A stretch of DNA of 64,000 bases from Thiotrichales bacterium 19S9-11 (GTDB taxonomy: Bacteria > Pseudomonadota > Gammaproteobacteria > Francisellales > Francisellaceae). Positions 46,242 to 55,904 of this stretch are shown in pieces. The notes under the pieces were generated by a model, which worked only from the letters and a program-made list of their open reading frames with translations, was not told where the DNA came from and did not search any database. The number at the start of each line of letters is the position of its first letter. The stretch's first letter is position 1. The position numbers were made by a program, and so were the translations under genes. Where the stretch lies: the NCBI GenBank assembly GCA_021713395.1, contig JAKJJT010000006.1, forward strand, positions 1 to 64,000. The letters are read 5' to 3'.

Positions 46242-47441
46242 TTAATAAAGCTCATGTTTTCTTGACTCAACTTCTGCCGCATTCATATAACTACCACGAC
46301 CCCAAAGCTTCTTATATACAAAAGCGGTATAGAAGAAAATAATTGGCAAGGTAATGATTGCAACGACCAAAATACCTACTAAGGATATGAGCGAGCTTGA
46401 AGCATTAAATAAGGTTAAACTTTGACTAGGTGCAAGTGAAGAAGGCATTAAGAAAGGAAATAGGGTGAAGCCTAATGTAAAGGTAACACCCAAGCAGCTA
46501 ATAAGGCTGCAAATAAATGAAGCAACATGCTTTTCTCTTTTCGAATAGGCAAGTAATGCAAATGCTGCAATTAATGCAATTGCAGGTGCAGCCCACATCC
46601 AAGGATAAGCATTATAGTTACTAAACCAACCGCCATCTAGCATTGTAACGATTTGTCCATTTAGTGGATGATAGACTGCTTCAGAGTAAGATTTAAGTGT
46701 GCTTGCTGGTTCCCAAGCAAAGCCGACAATAACAGATAACCATAGTCCTAATACAACAAATAGTATAATAAATGCGACAGCTGAAAGAATTTTTACTTTA
46801 TTGAAGCGCTCTCTTAGTATGCCATCTGTTCGAATAGCACAGTAAGATGCACCTTGCATAATTGCAATGATAACTGCAAATATGCCAGTTATTAATGCGT
46901 AAGGTTTTAATAGCATAATTAAAGAGAAACCTGCAGCTTCAGGTGCAAATTGAGTACTAGCACCATAAGCAAAACGTAGGGTCCCAGGTTGAAATTGAAA
47001 AGGTAGGCCTAAAAATAGATTACCAATTGCAACGCCAATAATAAGCATAGGGATAAAGCTACCAAAAAATAGCATCCAGTCCCAGAAGTTACGCCACTTA
47101 TGAGATTGTATTTTAGAGCGGTATTCAAATGATACAGGTCTTAAAAATAGACCAAATAAAACAATTAACATGCCTAAGTATAAGCCAGAGAAAGAGGCTG
47201 CATATGCTCTAGGCCAAATTGCAAAAATACCAGCGCCAGCAATAATTAGCCAGACTTGGTTGCCATCCCAAGTTGGTGCAACAACATTAATAATGGCTCG
47301 TCGTTCTTGGTCTGTTTTGCCAACAAAACGAGCAAGCATGCCAGCACCAAAGTCAAATCCAACCGTTGCTAGCACTAAAAATAAAATAAGCCCCATGGCA
47401 ACCCAGCTAACTAACTGAACAATAGTATAAAAATCAATCAT
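46242..47441 (-). CDS. cydB: cytochrome bd ubiquinol oxidase subunit II
   Basis: A 399-residue membrane protein with about nine helices. The N-terminal LATVGFDFGAGML and APTWDGNQVWLIIAGAGIFAIWP are hallmarks of CydB. It pairs with CydA to form the high-affinity quinol oxidase used at low oxygen. Its start overlaps the end of cydA by four bases, and cydX follows after 23 bases. It is slightly longer than E. coli CydB (379). Confidence 0.96.
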   Translation of the reverse strand: MIDFYTIVQLVSWVAMGLILFLVLATVGFDFGAGMLARFVGKTDQERRAIINVVAPTWDGNQVWLIIAGAGIFAIWPRAYAASFSGLYLGMLIVLFGLFLRPVSFEYRSKIQSHKWRNFWDWMLFFGSFIPMLIIGVAIGNLFLGLPFQFQPGTLRFAYGASTQFAPEAAGFSLIMLLKPYALITGIFAVIIAIMQGASYCAIRTDGILRERFNKVKILSAVAFIILFVVLGLWLSVIVGFAWEPASTLKSYSEAVYHPLNGQIVTMLDGGWFSNYNAYPWMWAAPAIALIAAFALLAYSKREKHVASFICSLISCLGVTFTLGFTLFPFLMPSSLAPSQSLTLFNASSSLISLVGILVVAIITLPIIFFYTAFVYKKLWGRGSYMNAAEVESRKHELY

Positions 47442-49072
47442 TTTTCATCTCCTATATTCACAGTTTGCAAGGATGCATTTTGCTCAAAATGATACTTTCC
47501 AGTATGTAAGCTACTTGGGCCTAAACGTGAAAATTTAAACATTAAGTAGAGCTCAACAGCAACAAGCACTGCATAGAAAAGAGCAAATGCAACTAGGGAT
47601 ATAATGATATCTACGCTACTGAGGTAAGATGCACTTAACGATGTTGGTAGCATATCATATACCGTCCAAGGTTGTCGGCCATGCTCTGTGACAAACCAGC
47701 CACACATAGAAGCAACCCAAGGTGCTGGAATCATATATAGCATGACACGTAGTAACCAGCGTTTTTCCCATAAACTTTTACGTAGCGTAAAGAAAATGCC
47801 TGCTAAGATCATTAGGAACATTAAAACACCCATTAATACCATAATTCTAAAACTCCAGAATAATGAAAAAACATCAGGAACAGACTCTGTTGCAATTTGT
47901 TTAATCATATCCTTAGAAGCTGAAGCAAGAGGTTGCCCTTGTGGCATATAAGGGATGAGTAACATGCCAAAACCTAAGTCATTTTTATAACGCTCAAAGA
48001 CAGTTTTAGTTTGTTGTGATGTCTTGCCTTGCTGCATTTTCATTAGAGCATCATAAGCTAAAGCACCATTTTGAATGCGAGTGGTCATTGCAGGTATTTT
48101 TTTGCCTTGGCTTGTTTCATAACCATTATAAAGAATATCTTTAATACCATAAATTTTAGTATCTTTTGAATGCGTTACTAGGTAACCAAGTGCATCTGGA
48201 ATTTGAATGGCTGCAATGTTTTTTTGAGCCTTTTGGCTTGGGAATGCAATTGCGTTAAAGTCAGCTGGTGGTTTTTGGGTGCCCCACTCAGCTTCAATAG
48301 CGGCAAGTTTCAACGGTTGATTATGATAAGCATTCAAGCCTTGTTGGTCTCCCATAAAGATAACCATAATAGAAGAAATAAGCCCAAAACCTAAGCCAAT
48401 AGCCATTGATCTCTTTGCAAAGGCAACATCACGTTTGCGTAATAAATAAAAAGCACTAATACCAATAACAAAAATACTTGCAGTCGTATAGCCAGCAAAG
48501 ACAGTATGCGCAAAGCCTATCTGAGCGATGGGGTTAATAAATAGTTCTGCTAAGTTAGTTGTCTGCATTCGCATGGTTTCCCAAACAAATTCACCACCTA
48601 TTGGAACTTGCATAAAACCATTGGCAACTAAAATTAGGAGGGCTGATAAGTTAGAGCCTAAAGCTAGAAAGAATGTTGCCATTAAATGTTGCTTTTTAGA
48701 TAATTTGTTCCAACCAAAAAAGAAAATGCCTAAAAATGTTGATTCAAGCATGAAGGCAACTAAACCTTCAATAGCAAGGGGCGTGCCAAAAATATCACCA
48801 ACAAATTGTGAATAGTAAGCCCAATTAAGTCCAAATGAAAATTCCATAGTAAGCCCTGTTAAAACGCCCAGAGCAAAGTTGATTCCAAGTAGCTTACCCC
48901 AGAATCGTGTCATGTCTTTATAAATGACTTTTCCGGTTTTGACATACATTAACTCCATGGTAAATAGAATCCACGTCAAACCGAGGGTTAAAGGTACAAA
49001 AATAAAGTGAATCATGGCAACAAATGCAAATTGAAATCTTGCCAGTTCTACAGAGAGTAGCGTTGGTAACAT
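47438..49072 (-). CDS. cydA: cytochrome bd ubiquinol oxidase subunit I
   Basis: A 544-residue integral membrane subunit carrying the three haems. His22 (in AMIHFIFVPL) is the haem ligand of the first helix, and the quinone-linked FVTEHGRQPWTVYDMLPT motif is near residue 450. The periplasmic Q-loop is the long form, so it is closer to the E. coli type (522) than to short bd oxidases. It opens the cydA-cydB-cydX run, with hemF and a protease gene downstream. It is divergent from fnr, and an FNR-like box lies between them. Confidence 0.97.
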   Translation of the reverse strand: MLPTLLSVELARFQFAFVAMIHFIFVPLTLGLTWILFTMELMYVKTGKVIYKDMTRFWGKLLGINFALGVLTGLTMEFSFGLNWAYYSQFVGDIFGTPLAIEGLVAFMLESTFLGIFFFGWNKLSKKQHLMATFFLALGSNLSALLILVANGFMQVPIGGEFVWETMRMQTTNLAELFINPIAQIGFAHTVFAGYTTASIFVIGISAFYLLRKRDVAFAKRSMAIGLGFGLISSIMVIFMGDQQGLNAYHNQPLKLAAIEAEWGTQKPPADFNAIAFPSQKAQKNIAAIQIPDALGYLVTHSKDTKIYGIKDILYNGYETSQGKKIPAMTTRIQNGALAYDALMKMQQGKTSQQTKTVFERYKNDLGFGMLLIPYMPQGQPLASASKDMIKQIATESVPDVFSLFWSFRIMVLMGVLMFLMILAGIFFTLRKSLWEKRWLLRVMLYMIPAPWVASMCGWFVTEHGRQPWTVYDMLPTSLSASYLSSVDIIISLVAFALFYAVLVAVELYLMFKFSRLGPSSLHTGKYHFEQNASLQTVNIGDEK

Positions 49073-49175
49073 AAGATATACCTTTTGTATTGGTTAATTG
49101 ATCATACGAAGTATAGCCTAAAAGATTTTTTATTATATAGAAAAAATTTGTTTACAGAAAGTAACTAAAGTATAA

Positions 49176-49189
49176 TTGACCTAAGTCAA
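49176..49189. promoter_or_regulatory. perfect FNR-like inverted repeat between cydA and fnr
   Basis: TTGAC-CTAA-GTCAA is a perfect 5-bp inverted repeat with a 4-base spacer, matching the FNR/ANR box at eight of ten positions and in its symmetry. It is 104 bases before the cydA ATG and 76 bases before the fnr ATG. No -10 is placed 22-23 bases away on either strand, so class II activation is not indicated; repression or class I action is more likely. Confidence 0.7.
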
Positions 49190-49264
49190 ATAGACTTCTC
49201 TAAATAGTTGAAGCAATAAAAACAGAATAATAATATACTCAGCTATATTGAAAGAGGCTTTAAA

Positions 49265-49930
49265 ATGAAAACATATCACTCAATTACATGCCATAGTTGC
49301 TTATTTAAATGGTTATGTGACTATCAAGAAGAAATAGGAATTAGAAGTAATCCAGACAGCACTTATCTAGAGCCTTCTGAAGTATTATATTCACATGGTA
49401 AGTCAGTTAAAAAACTTTATGCTATCAAGTCAGGTACATTAAAAGCAGTTACTAATGATGGTTATATTGCTGACTTTTATTTTCAAGGTGATGTTATTGG
49501 CTTGGATGGCCTTAATAATCAAATATATCAAATGAACCTAATTGCAGTTGAAAATACTTTATTGTGTACATTTGATTATGACAAATTTTATAAAAAATTA
49601 TTAAACCATCCACAAATGGTTAAAGAGTTAATTCCGCTATTAGGCCATCAAGTCAATCGACATAATATTTATCATTTGCATCATAAAGATGCGGAGCATA
49701 AAATTTATTTATTTCTTAAAAAGCTTTCTGAGAAGAAAAAACAATATGGTTTATGTGAACATGAATTTTATTTGCCAATGCAATATAAAGATTTGGCAAA
49801 TCATTTAGATATTAAAGTAGAAACCTTATCAAGAACGATTGCCAATATTAATAAAAAAGGTGATATTTTAATTAAAAATAAGCTAGTTCAGATACACAAT
49901 GCCCAGGCACTTGATTTGAATAAAGCCTAA
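49265..49930 (+). CDS. fnr: FNR-type oxygen-sensing transcriptional regulator
   Basis: A 221-residue Crp/Fnr protein. The N-terminus has the FNR cluster spacing C-X2-C-X5-C (Cys9, 12, 18), with the fourth ligand Cys101 in NTLLCTFDYDKF, so an oxygen-labile [4Fe-4S] cluster is expected. The cyclic-nucleotide-like barrel covers about 30-140. The HTH is near 178-200, with the recognition helix VETLSRTI containing the E-x-x-SR contacts used for TTGAT half-sites. AGAGGCTTTAAA precedes the ATG. It is divergent from cydA. Confidence 0.93.
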   Translation: MKTYHSITCHSCLFKWLCDYQEEIGIRSNPDSTYLEPSEVLYSHGKSVKKLYAIKSGTLKAVTNDGYIADFYFQGDVIGLDGLNNQIYQMNLIAVENTLLCTFDYDKFYKKLLNHPQMVKELIPLLGHQVNRHNIYHLHHKDAEHKIYLFLKKLSEKKKQYGLCEHEFYLPMQYKDLANHLDIKVETLSRTIANINKKGDILIKNKLVQIHNAQALDLNKA

Positions 49931-50299
49931 TTAATAGTGATAGTTTAGAGTATTATCATGCCCTCCGTTATCTAAATCATGGCCTTCATCACTTTTCTTT
50001 TCATGATCATTTTCAGCACTTTTTTCACTATCAAAACGGTTTAAGCGAATTTTTTCAAGATGAAGATTTTCTTCAAAACGACGTTTTTCTGCTGCTTTTA
50101 GACGTTCAAGAGTACACTGTGACTCTTTTATTTTTGTTGCATAAAATTGATCATGCTTAAGTTTTTTTTCAAGTGGCATTTCTATTTCACATTTTGGGCA
50201 GTAGATATGGTTTTGCGTTGATTGAGCAGTTAAGCCACAGACAGGGCATTGGAAACAATGAAATGCATTATTTAGTTCAAGGTTAAAATCATCAGCCAT
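49931..50299 (-). CDS. zinc-ribbon protein of unknown function
   Basis: A 122-residue protein. The N-terminal third has a two-CxxC zinc ribbon (CPVC near 18-21 and CPKC near 34-37, preceded by another Cys at 15). The middle third is a highly charged predicted helix (LERLKAAEKRRFEENLHLEKIRL) and the end is acidic, His/Asp-rich and probably disordered. I do not recognise a family. It is 46 bases downstream of the usp gene on the same strand and its stop abuts the fnr stop convergently. Cotranscription with usp from the FNR-like promoter is likely. Confidence 0.7.
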   Translation of the reverse strand: MADDFNLELNNAFHCFQCPVCGLTAQSTQNHIYCPKCEIEMPLEKKLKHDQFYATKIKESQCTLERLKAAEKRRFEENLHLEKIRLNRFDSEKSAENDHEKKSDEGHDLDNGGHDNTLNYHY

Positions 50300-50345
50300 T
50301 TTATTGCCTCCCTATAGTATTTTAATGTTATTAAAAGTCTACTGT

Positions 50346-50786
50346 TTAATGCTTAAGTACGACTACATCACAATCAGCATGATTAATAACATAGTCTGCT
50401 ACGGAGCCGAGTCTACCAATAATATTATGTTTATGCCCATTTAAATAAATAGCATCAACTTTTAGCTCTTTTGCTTTTTCAATAATTTCTTCTTTTGGGC
50501 TATCTGATATATCAATACAGACAGATCCTTGTTTGAGTTTACTTGTTTCTAACATTTGATTAAGCTTGCTTTGAGCATTATCTTTTAGTTTTGTTTCTAG
50601 TTCAAACATAGCATCTGATGGGATATGGCAGGTTGCATATCCATAAGCTGCCGAAGTTGATTTAACCACGTGATAAAGATGAATACTTATACCTTGGTTA
50701 TTAGCTTGATCCATTAGTTTTGCAAATGAATCATCAACACTTTTATCTAAATCAACGGCATATAAAATATTTTTATGATTAAGCAT
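50346..50786 (-). CDS. universal stress protein (UspA family)
   Basis: A 146-residue Usp-fold protein. The N-terminal ILYAVDLDKSVDDSF and the C-terminal NGHKHNIIGRLGSVADYVINHADCDVVVLKH give the Usp core. The nucleotide loop is a variant of G-X2-G-X9-G(S/T), with the middle His/Asn residues in place of the usual glycines, so ATP binding is uncertain. Usp proteins aid survival in energy or oxygen limitation. A consensus -10 with a class II FNR-like box is placed upstream. A zinc-ribbon gene follows. Confidence 0.87.
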   Translation of the reverse strand: MLNHKNILYAVDLDKSVDDSFAKLMDQANNQGISIHLYHVVKSTSAAYGYATCHIPSDAMFELETKLKDNAQSKLNQMLETSKLKQGSVCIDISDSPKEEIIEKAKELKVDAIYLNGHKHNIIGRLGSVADYVINHADCDVVVLKH

Positions 50787-50833
50787 CTTAAGTACCTTCC
50801 CTTGTTGTTTATGCTTTAAATTATCATGGCTTT

Positions 50834-50875
50834 ATTATATAAATAGTTTTTATTTTGGCAAATGACATATGTCAA
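50834..50875 (-). promoter_or_regulatory. FNR-like class II promoter of the usp gene
   Basis: On the minus strand TTGACATATGTCAT (50875-50862) is an FNR-like box, and TATAAT follows at 50839-50834 after 22 bases. The expected start is near 50827-50828, so the box is centred about 41.5 bp upstream, ideal for class II FNR activation. The box overlaps the stop codon of the upstream antiporter gene. The usp ATG is about 41 bases after the predicted start. Confidence 0.65.
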
Positions 50876-52122
50876 TTTATATCGACTTTTGAAGGATTGT
50901 AAATATGCCAAAGCTTTATTGAAATAGGCACTGCTATATTAAGAAAAAATGCGGTGATCATTAAAGTATAAAATACTTCAGTGGAAAAAATTTGATTTTG
51001 CACATAAGCAATATCCATAACAATAAATGCAAGCTCAGCTCGACCAAGCATGCCAAGGCCAATCAGTAAGCTTTCATTCCATTGAAATGATCCAGTATAA
51101 CGAGCAGCAAGTGATGCTGAAATGACCTGTGCAATTAAAACAGAGATAGTTAGTGCAATTGATACTGGAATAATAGAGCTAATAATATTTGGATCAAAAA
51201 TAATTTGAGCGCCAAGACTTACGAAGAAAACAGGTCCAATCCATGAGAATGCAGCATTATCAACAATAAGTCGAGCTTTTTCATAACTAGACTGTTTGTG
51301 CTCATCAAAGAAAAAGTACTCTTCTTTTAATACTAATCCAGCCATATAAGCGCCAACGGCTGGGTGGAAACCAAAATAGTGCGCTAATAGGCCAACAAGT
51401 AAAGCGATTAATAAAATGCTTAATATGGTATGTTTTCCTTGATCGAGCGTTAGGATGCCTTGAAACGTTAATTTTCTTAAAAAAGGCATTTTTCTAAAAA
51501 AGCGCTTAAAGCGGCTTGGAAAGACAAAAACACCCAATATTAAGACAATACTAAAGAAAATAATGACTTTAATAATAATAGTTAGGATATCTAGCGTTGT
51601 AATATCAACGCCACCAGCAGCAAGAGGGACTAAAATTGCAACGAGGATAAGTGAAGCAATATCATCCAATATTGCTGATGTCATAATACCAACGGCTGCT
51701 TTTGTGTGATGAAGTTTTTCACTTCTTAAAGAAACCATTGTTAATGAGACAGCGGTTGCCGTCATAGTTAAACCAACCATAATTGAGATTGAAGTTGTCT
51801 CCCAGAAAAACTCAGCAACACTATATGCAGCAATAAAAGGTGCGAGCGCACCAAAAAAGGCAATTCCCCAACTGCGCTTGATGCTTTTGATAAATTTGTT
51901 TGGGCTTTCTTCAAAGCCAAGGGAGAACATAATTAATATAATACCTAATTCAGATAAACCTCGAATAAACTCAGAGGGCACAGAAGAAATAATATGAAAG
52001 TTAGAAAGTACTGCTCCAAGTGCAAGAAAGTATAAAACGGAAGTTAGTTTTGTTTTATAAGCAAAGATATTTGCAATATAGACACAGATCCATATGATTG
52101 CTAATTCATTTAGTGCGCCCAT
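50872..52122 (-). CDS. CPA2-family cation:proton antiporter
   Basis: A 416-residue membrane protein with about twelve helices and the Na+/H+ exchanger fold. The ion-binding helix 5 has the AILDDIASLIL motif with paired aspartates, preceded by VGLTMTATAVSLTMVSLRS. It lacks the C-terminal TrkA-N domain found in KefB/KefC, so it is a stand-alone exchanger domain, exchanging Na+ or K+ for H+. Position upstream of usp and downstream of recF is not informative. Confidence 0.87.
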   Translation of the reverse strand: MGALNELAIIWICVYIANIFAYKTKLTSVLYFLALGAVLSNFHIISSVPSEFIRGLSELGIILIMFSLGFEESPNKFIKSIKRSWGIAFFGALAPFIAAYSVAEFFWETTSISIMVGLTMTATAVSLTMVSLRSEKLHHTKAAVGIMTSAILDDIASLILVAILVPLAAGGVDITTLDILTIIIKVIIFFSIVLILGVFVFPSRFKRFFRKMPFLRKLTFQGILTLDQGKHTILSILLIALLVGLLAHYFGFHPAVGAYMAGLVLKEEYFFFDEHKQSSYEKARLIVDNAAFSWIGPVFFVSLGAQIIFDPNIISSIIPVSIALTISVLIAQVISASLAARYTGSFQWNESLLIGLGMLGRAELAFIVMDIAYVQNQIFSTEVFYTLMITAFFLNIAVPISIKLWHIYNPSKVDIN

Positions 52123-52150
52123 TGGCTATCATCCTAATTGATTTGAAAAT

Positions 52151-53218
52151 TTAATTTAGTATAATTTTTCCTTTATCAATATGAAAGCTTTGATACTGTT
52201 TGGCTTGTAATTGTCTCTTAATTAGTAGAGCATTGATTGCGCTAATAAAAACCTGTGCTTTTTGTTGTTTAAAAAAGTCTAAGACGAGTTCTGTTGTCAT
52301 TTGATCTAATTCAGATAGTAAATCATCAATTATATAAATACATGCTGTTTGATGTTCTTTGTAGAATAAATTACCTTGAGCAAGCTTTAAAATAAGAATT
52401 AAGAGTTTTTGTTGTCCTCTAGATAAAACATCAGATGCAGGGAGGTGGCCAGCCATGATTTTTAAGTCAGCTCGATGAGGGCCATGGTGTGTAAAGCCAG
52501 ACTTTATATCTTGTGCTAGATGATTTTTTAATGACGTTTCTAGGTTTTCTGACTGAGGCCAGCCTCGGTGATATTCAAAACCAAATGAGTTTTGATTGAA
52601 TAGAGGGAGTAAGGTGTTAACTTCATCAATAAGTTTTGTTATATATTCAGAACGAAGCTGATCTAGCTGTGTACCAACAATGGAAAGCTCTAAGTCCCAA
52701 GGTTTTAACAGCGTATAGTTTGGATTTTGCTTTAAAAGACTATTTCTTTGCTTGATCAGTCGCTTTGCTTTACTCCATAGTAATAAAAATTGATTTTGAT
52801 TATAAAAAGCTCCCCAATCAAATAACTGACAACGATATTTGGCAGTAGCACTTAAAATAGAAAAGCTGCCTGGATGTAAAATTTGTATTGGCATTTGGCG
52901 AGTTAATTCACTTTGTGTTTTGATATTATTCTGATTTAGGCGTAGGCTAGTTGTGCCGTTTTTATTTTTTTGTAGTGCCAAGGTTTGATCTTTATTGAAT
53001 TGTGCAAAGAGCGTTGTTTCAAGTTTTTCATATTGAATAATTCTATTTAATTGATTGGCTTTGAATGATCGACCATGACTAAGAAAATAGAGTGCTTCTA
53101 AAAGAGAAGTTTTTCCAGAGCCATTAACACCTTCAATTAGGTTAACTTGAGGATGAAAGCTTAACGTTTCACTGGTAATATTGCGAAAATTCGTTATTCT
53201 AAATTCACTGATATGCAT
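52151..53218 (-). CDS. recF: DNA replication and repair protein RecF
   Basis: A 355-residue SMC-like ATPase that helps RecO/RecR load RecA at gaps. The Walker A GVNGSGKTS is at about 30-38, LSRGQQKLLILILKLAQG is the ABC signature, and YIIDDLLSELDQ is Walker B. The ATG at 53218 is preferred because the protein then starts MHISEFRITNFRNI, like other RecF proteins; an upstream ATG at 53248 would add ten residues, and neither start has a clear ribosome binding site. Unusually, it neighbours uvrB rather than dnaN and gyrB. Confidence 0.92.
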   Translation of the reverse strand: MHISEFRITNFRNITSETLSFHPQVNLIEGVNGSGKTSLLEALYFLSHGRSFKANQLNRIIQYEKLETTLFAQFNKDQTLALQKNKNGTTSLRLNQNNIKTQSELTRQMPIQILHPGSFSILSATAKYRCQLFDWGAFYNQNQFLLLWSKAKRLIKQRNSLLKQNPNYTLLKPWDLELSIVGTQLDQLRSEYITKLIDEVNTLLPLFNQNSFGFEYHRGWPQSENLETSLKNHLAQDIKSGFTHHGPHRADLKIMAGHLPASDVLSRGQQKLLILILKLAQGNLFYKEHQTACIYIIDDLLSELDQMTTELVLDFFKQQKAQVFISAINALLIKRQLQAKQYQSFHIDKGKIILN

Positions 53219-53285
53219 CTTTAAGTGTGTATCAACTTCGTATTGCATGAAATGGGTGTTAAAAGTATAGAGAGCTTGTAAAACG

Positions 53286-55331
53286 ATGTCTAATGAAAAG
53301 CATCAGGATAAATTAAATAGCTGTGATGATATACAGTTTACATTAAATACAAACTATCAACCTTCAGGAGACCAGCCTAAAGCAATTAAAGGACTGGTTA
53401 AAGGTTTAGATAGTCAGTTAAACCACCAGGTTTTATTAGGTGTAACAGGATCAGGTAAAACTTATACCATTGCTAATGTCATTGAAAAAGTACAGCGACC
53501 TTGTCTAATTTTGGCGCATAATAAAACATTAGCAGCGCAGCTTTATTCTGAAATGAAACAGTTTTTCCCAGAAAATGCAGTAGAATATTTTGTCTCTTAT
53601 TATGACTATTACCAACCAGAAGCTTATGTGCCTGCATCAGATACTTATATTGAAAAAGATGCATCAATTAATGAGCATGTTGAACAGATGCGCCTTTCAA
53701 CAACTAAGTCAATTTTAGAACGTAAAGATGTGATTATTATTGCAACGGTATCTGCAATTTATGGCTTAGGTGATCCCACACAATATATGCAAATGCTTTT
53801 ATCATTACGCGTTGGCGATGAAATTGATCAAAGAGCTATCTTAAAGCGTTTAACTGAGATGCAGTATCAGCGTAATCAACTTGATTTCTCTCGTGGAACT
53901 TATCGTGTACGAGGGGAAGTCATTGATATATTCCCAGCAGAAAGTGAAAAAAGAGCTGTTCGAGTCGAATTATTTGATGAGGAAGTTGAAAGAATTAGTT
54001 ATTTTGATCCATTAACAGGTGAGGTATTAGCCAATTTAAAACATATTAGTATTTTTCCATCAACACATTATGTAACAACAAGAGAGCGTTTAAATGCAGT
54101 AATTGATCTGATAAAAGATGAGCTAAAGGATCGGCTTGAAGTCTTAAAAAATGAGGGGAGATTATTAGAAGAGCAGCGATTACGTGAACGCACGTTATAT
54201 GATATTGAAATGATTCAAGAGCTAGGTTACTGCTCTGGTATTGAAAACTACTCAAGACATTTATCAGGTAGAGCACCAGGAGAACCGCCGCCAACACTGT
54301 TAGATTATTTGCCAGAAGATGCATTTGTTGTGATTGATGAGTCACATGTTACTGTGCCTCAATTAGGAGGTATGTATTTTGGTGATCGTTCACGTAAAGA
54401 AAATTTGGTTAATTATGGCTTTCGTTTGCCATCAGCAATGGATAACCGCCCATTAAAATTTGAAGAATTTGAAAATTTAGTTAATCAGACAATTTATGTT
54501 TCTGCAACGCCAGCTAACTATGAATTAGAGCATACGCAAAATACAGTTGAGCAAATTGTAAGGCCGACAGGGCTGATTGATCCAACCGTTGAAATAAGGC
54601 CAGTTAAAATTCAAGTTGAAGATGTTTTATCTGAAATTAACCAGTGTGTTAAAAAAGATGAGCGAGTATTGATTACAACATTAACTAAGCGTATGGCAGA
54701 AGATTTAACTGATTACTTATCAGAGCAAGGTGTTAATGTTCGTTATTTACATTCAGATGTAGATACCGTTGAGCGAGTTGAAATTATTCGAGACCTAAGA
54801 TTAGGTGCTTTTGATGTCTTAGTTGGTATTAATTTACTGCGTGAAGGTCTTGATATGCCAGAAGTAAGCTTAGTGGCTATTTTTGATGCAGATAAAGAAG
54901 GCTTTTTACGTTCAGGACGCTCGTTAATTCAAACAATTGGTCGTGCAGCGAGGAATGTTAAGGGTAGAGCAATTTTATATGCGGATGTTATTACAAACTC
55001 AATTCAGCAAGCACTTGATGAAACAGAGAGAAGAAGAGAAAAGCAAATTGACTATAACAAAGCACATAATATTACACCAAAAACGATAATTAAAAATGTT
55101 GATGATATGCTTGATTATCAACCGGAACGTCAAAAGATAAAAGAAGCTCGAAAAACTAAAGCTAAGGTAAGCGATATTAACATTGATGAAATTTTAGGTG
55201 TTAAAGAAGCGGTAAAACTTATTTCAAAATTAGAGAAAAAAATGCGGGCGCATGCAAGAGAGTTAGAATTTGAACAAGCACAAGTCTTACGAGATACGAT
55301 TAGTGAGATTAAGCATAAATTTTTTGTTTAG
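53286..55331 (+). CDS. uvrB: excinuclease ABC subunit B
   Basis: A 681-residue nucleotide-excision-repair helicase-like protein. Walker [11 protein letters not shown], the damage-probing beta-hairpin [24 protein letters not shown] (Walker B), QTIGRAARN (motif VI), and a C-terminal UVR domain ([24 protein letters not shown] region) that contacts UvrC are all present. It is divergent from recF. Its stop is directly followed by a gene of unknown function, which may be coupled. Confidence 0.97.
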   Translation: MSNEKHQDKLNSCDDIQFTLNTNYQPSGDQPKAIKGLVKGLDSQLNHQVLLGVTGSGKTYTIANVIEKVQRPCLILAHNKTLAAQLYSEMKQFFPENAVEYFVSYYDYYQPEAYVPASDTYIEKDASINEHVEQMRLSTTKSILERKDVIIIATVSAIYGLGDPTQYMQMLLSLRVGDEIDQRAILKRLTEMQYQRNQLDFSRGTYRVRGEVIDIFPAESEKRAVRVELFDEEVERISYFDPLTGEVLANLKHISIFPSTHYVTTRERLNAVIDLIKDELKDRLEVLKNEGRLLEEQRLRERTLYDIEMIQELGYCSGIENYSRHLSGRAPGEPPPTLLDYLPEDAFVVIDESHVTVPQLGGMYFGDRSRKENLVNYGFRLPSAMDNRPLKFEEFENLVNQTIYVSATPANYELEHTQNTVEQIVRPTGLIDPTVEIRPVKIQVEDVLSEINQCVKKDERVLITTLTKRMAEDLTDYLSEQGVNVRYLHSDVDTVERVEIIRDLRLGAFDVLVGINLLREGLDMPEVSLVAIFDADKEGFLRSGRSLIQTIGRAARNVKGRAILYADVITNSIQQALDETERRREKQIDYNKAHNITPKTIIKNVDDMLDYQPERQKIKEARKTKAKVSDINIDEILGVKEAVKLISKLEKKMRAHARELEFEQAQVLRDTISEIKHKFFV

Positions 55332-55333
55332 TG

Positions 55334-55780
55334 ATGAATGATAATATTACTGAGCTATCACAAAGTAAAAAAAGTAAAACTAATAAGAAAGATACTCAAT
55401 GGGAGAATTTATTAACACTATTGACTCCTGAAGAATCAGTACTGAATGAATTTGCAAAAACCAAGTTTGAACAGTTTACCGATGAGCTATTTTTATTTTT
55501 TCGTAACCTTGAAGCTCAAGGATTGACAGATTTTAAACAGTTATATGACTCATTTTTTAAACGCCTGATGGCATTATGGATGATTGTTTTGCCACCTAGT
55601 TTAGATGGTGTTGATCTAGTAAAAGCTGGTTTTGAACGTAGATTAATTGAGTTACTAGAAAAACCAGAATCAATTTCTATTATTCCAATTTATAAGTATT
55701 GGTTAAAGTTATGGGATCAATGGGTTGTGAAGTATCGGAAGTTATTTATTGAGAATTTTAAAAAAGAGCCAAATCTATAA
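55334..55780 (+). CDS. hypothetical protein coupled to uvrB
   Basis: A 148-residue, unrecognised protein, mostly helical, with aromatic-rich C-terminal half (ALWMIVLPP, KYWLKLWDQWVVKYRKLF) and a Lys/Ser-rich N-terminus. No Cys or His metal motif or signal peptide is visible. The uvrB stop (TAG at 55329-55331) provides the G of an alternative GTG start, and the ATG three bases on gives the boundary used. No ribosome binding site is visible, which fits translational coupling to uvrB. Length and charge would suit a small DNA- or protein-binding accessory factor, but this is not supported by homology. Confidence 0.6.
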   Translation: MNDNITELSQSKKSKTNKKDTQWENLLTLLTPEESVLNEFAKTKFEQFTDELFLFFRNLEAQGLTDFKQLYDSFFKRLMALWMIVLPPSLDGVDLVKAGFERRLIELLEKPESISIIPIYKYWLKLWDQWVVKYRKLFIENFKKEPNL

Positions 55781-55904
55781 ATTTATTTTTTAAATATATA
55801 TGATTAATTATATGAATTTCATAAATTAAATTTTTTGTTTTAAAATCGCATTACAAATTATCGAGATACATGGTATTAGTTTTAGTTTAATAGGAGATTT
55901 ATTT

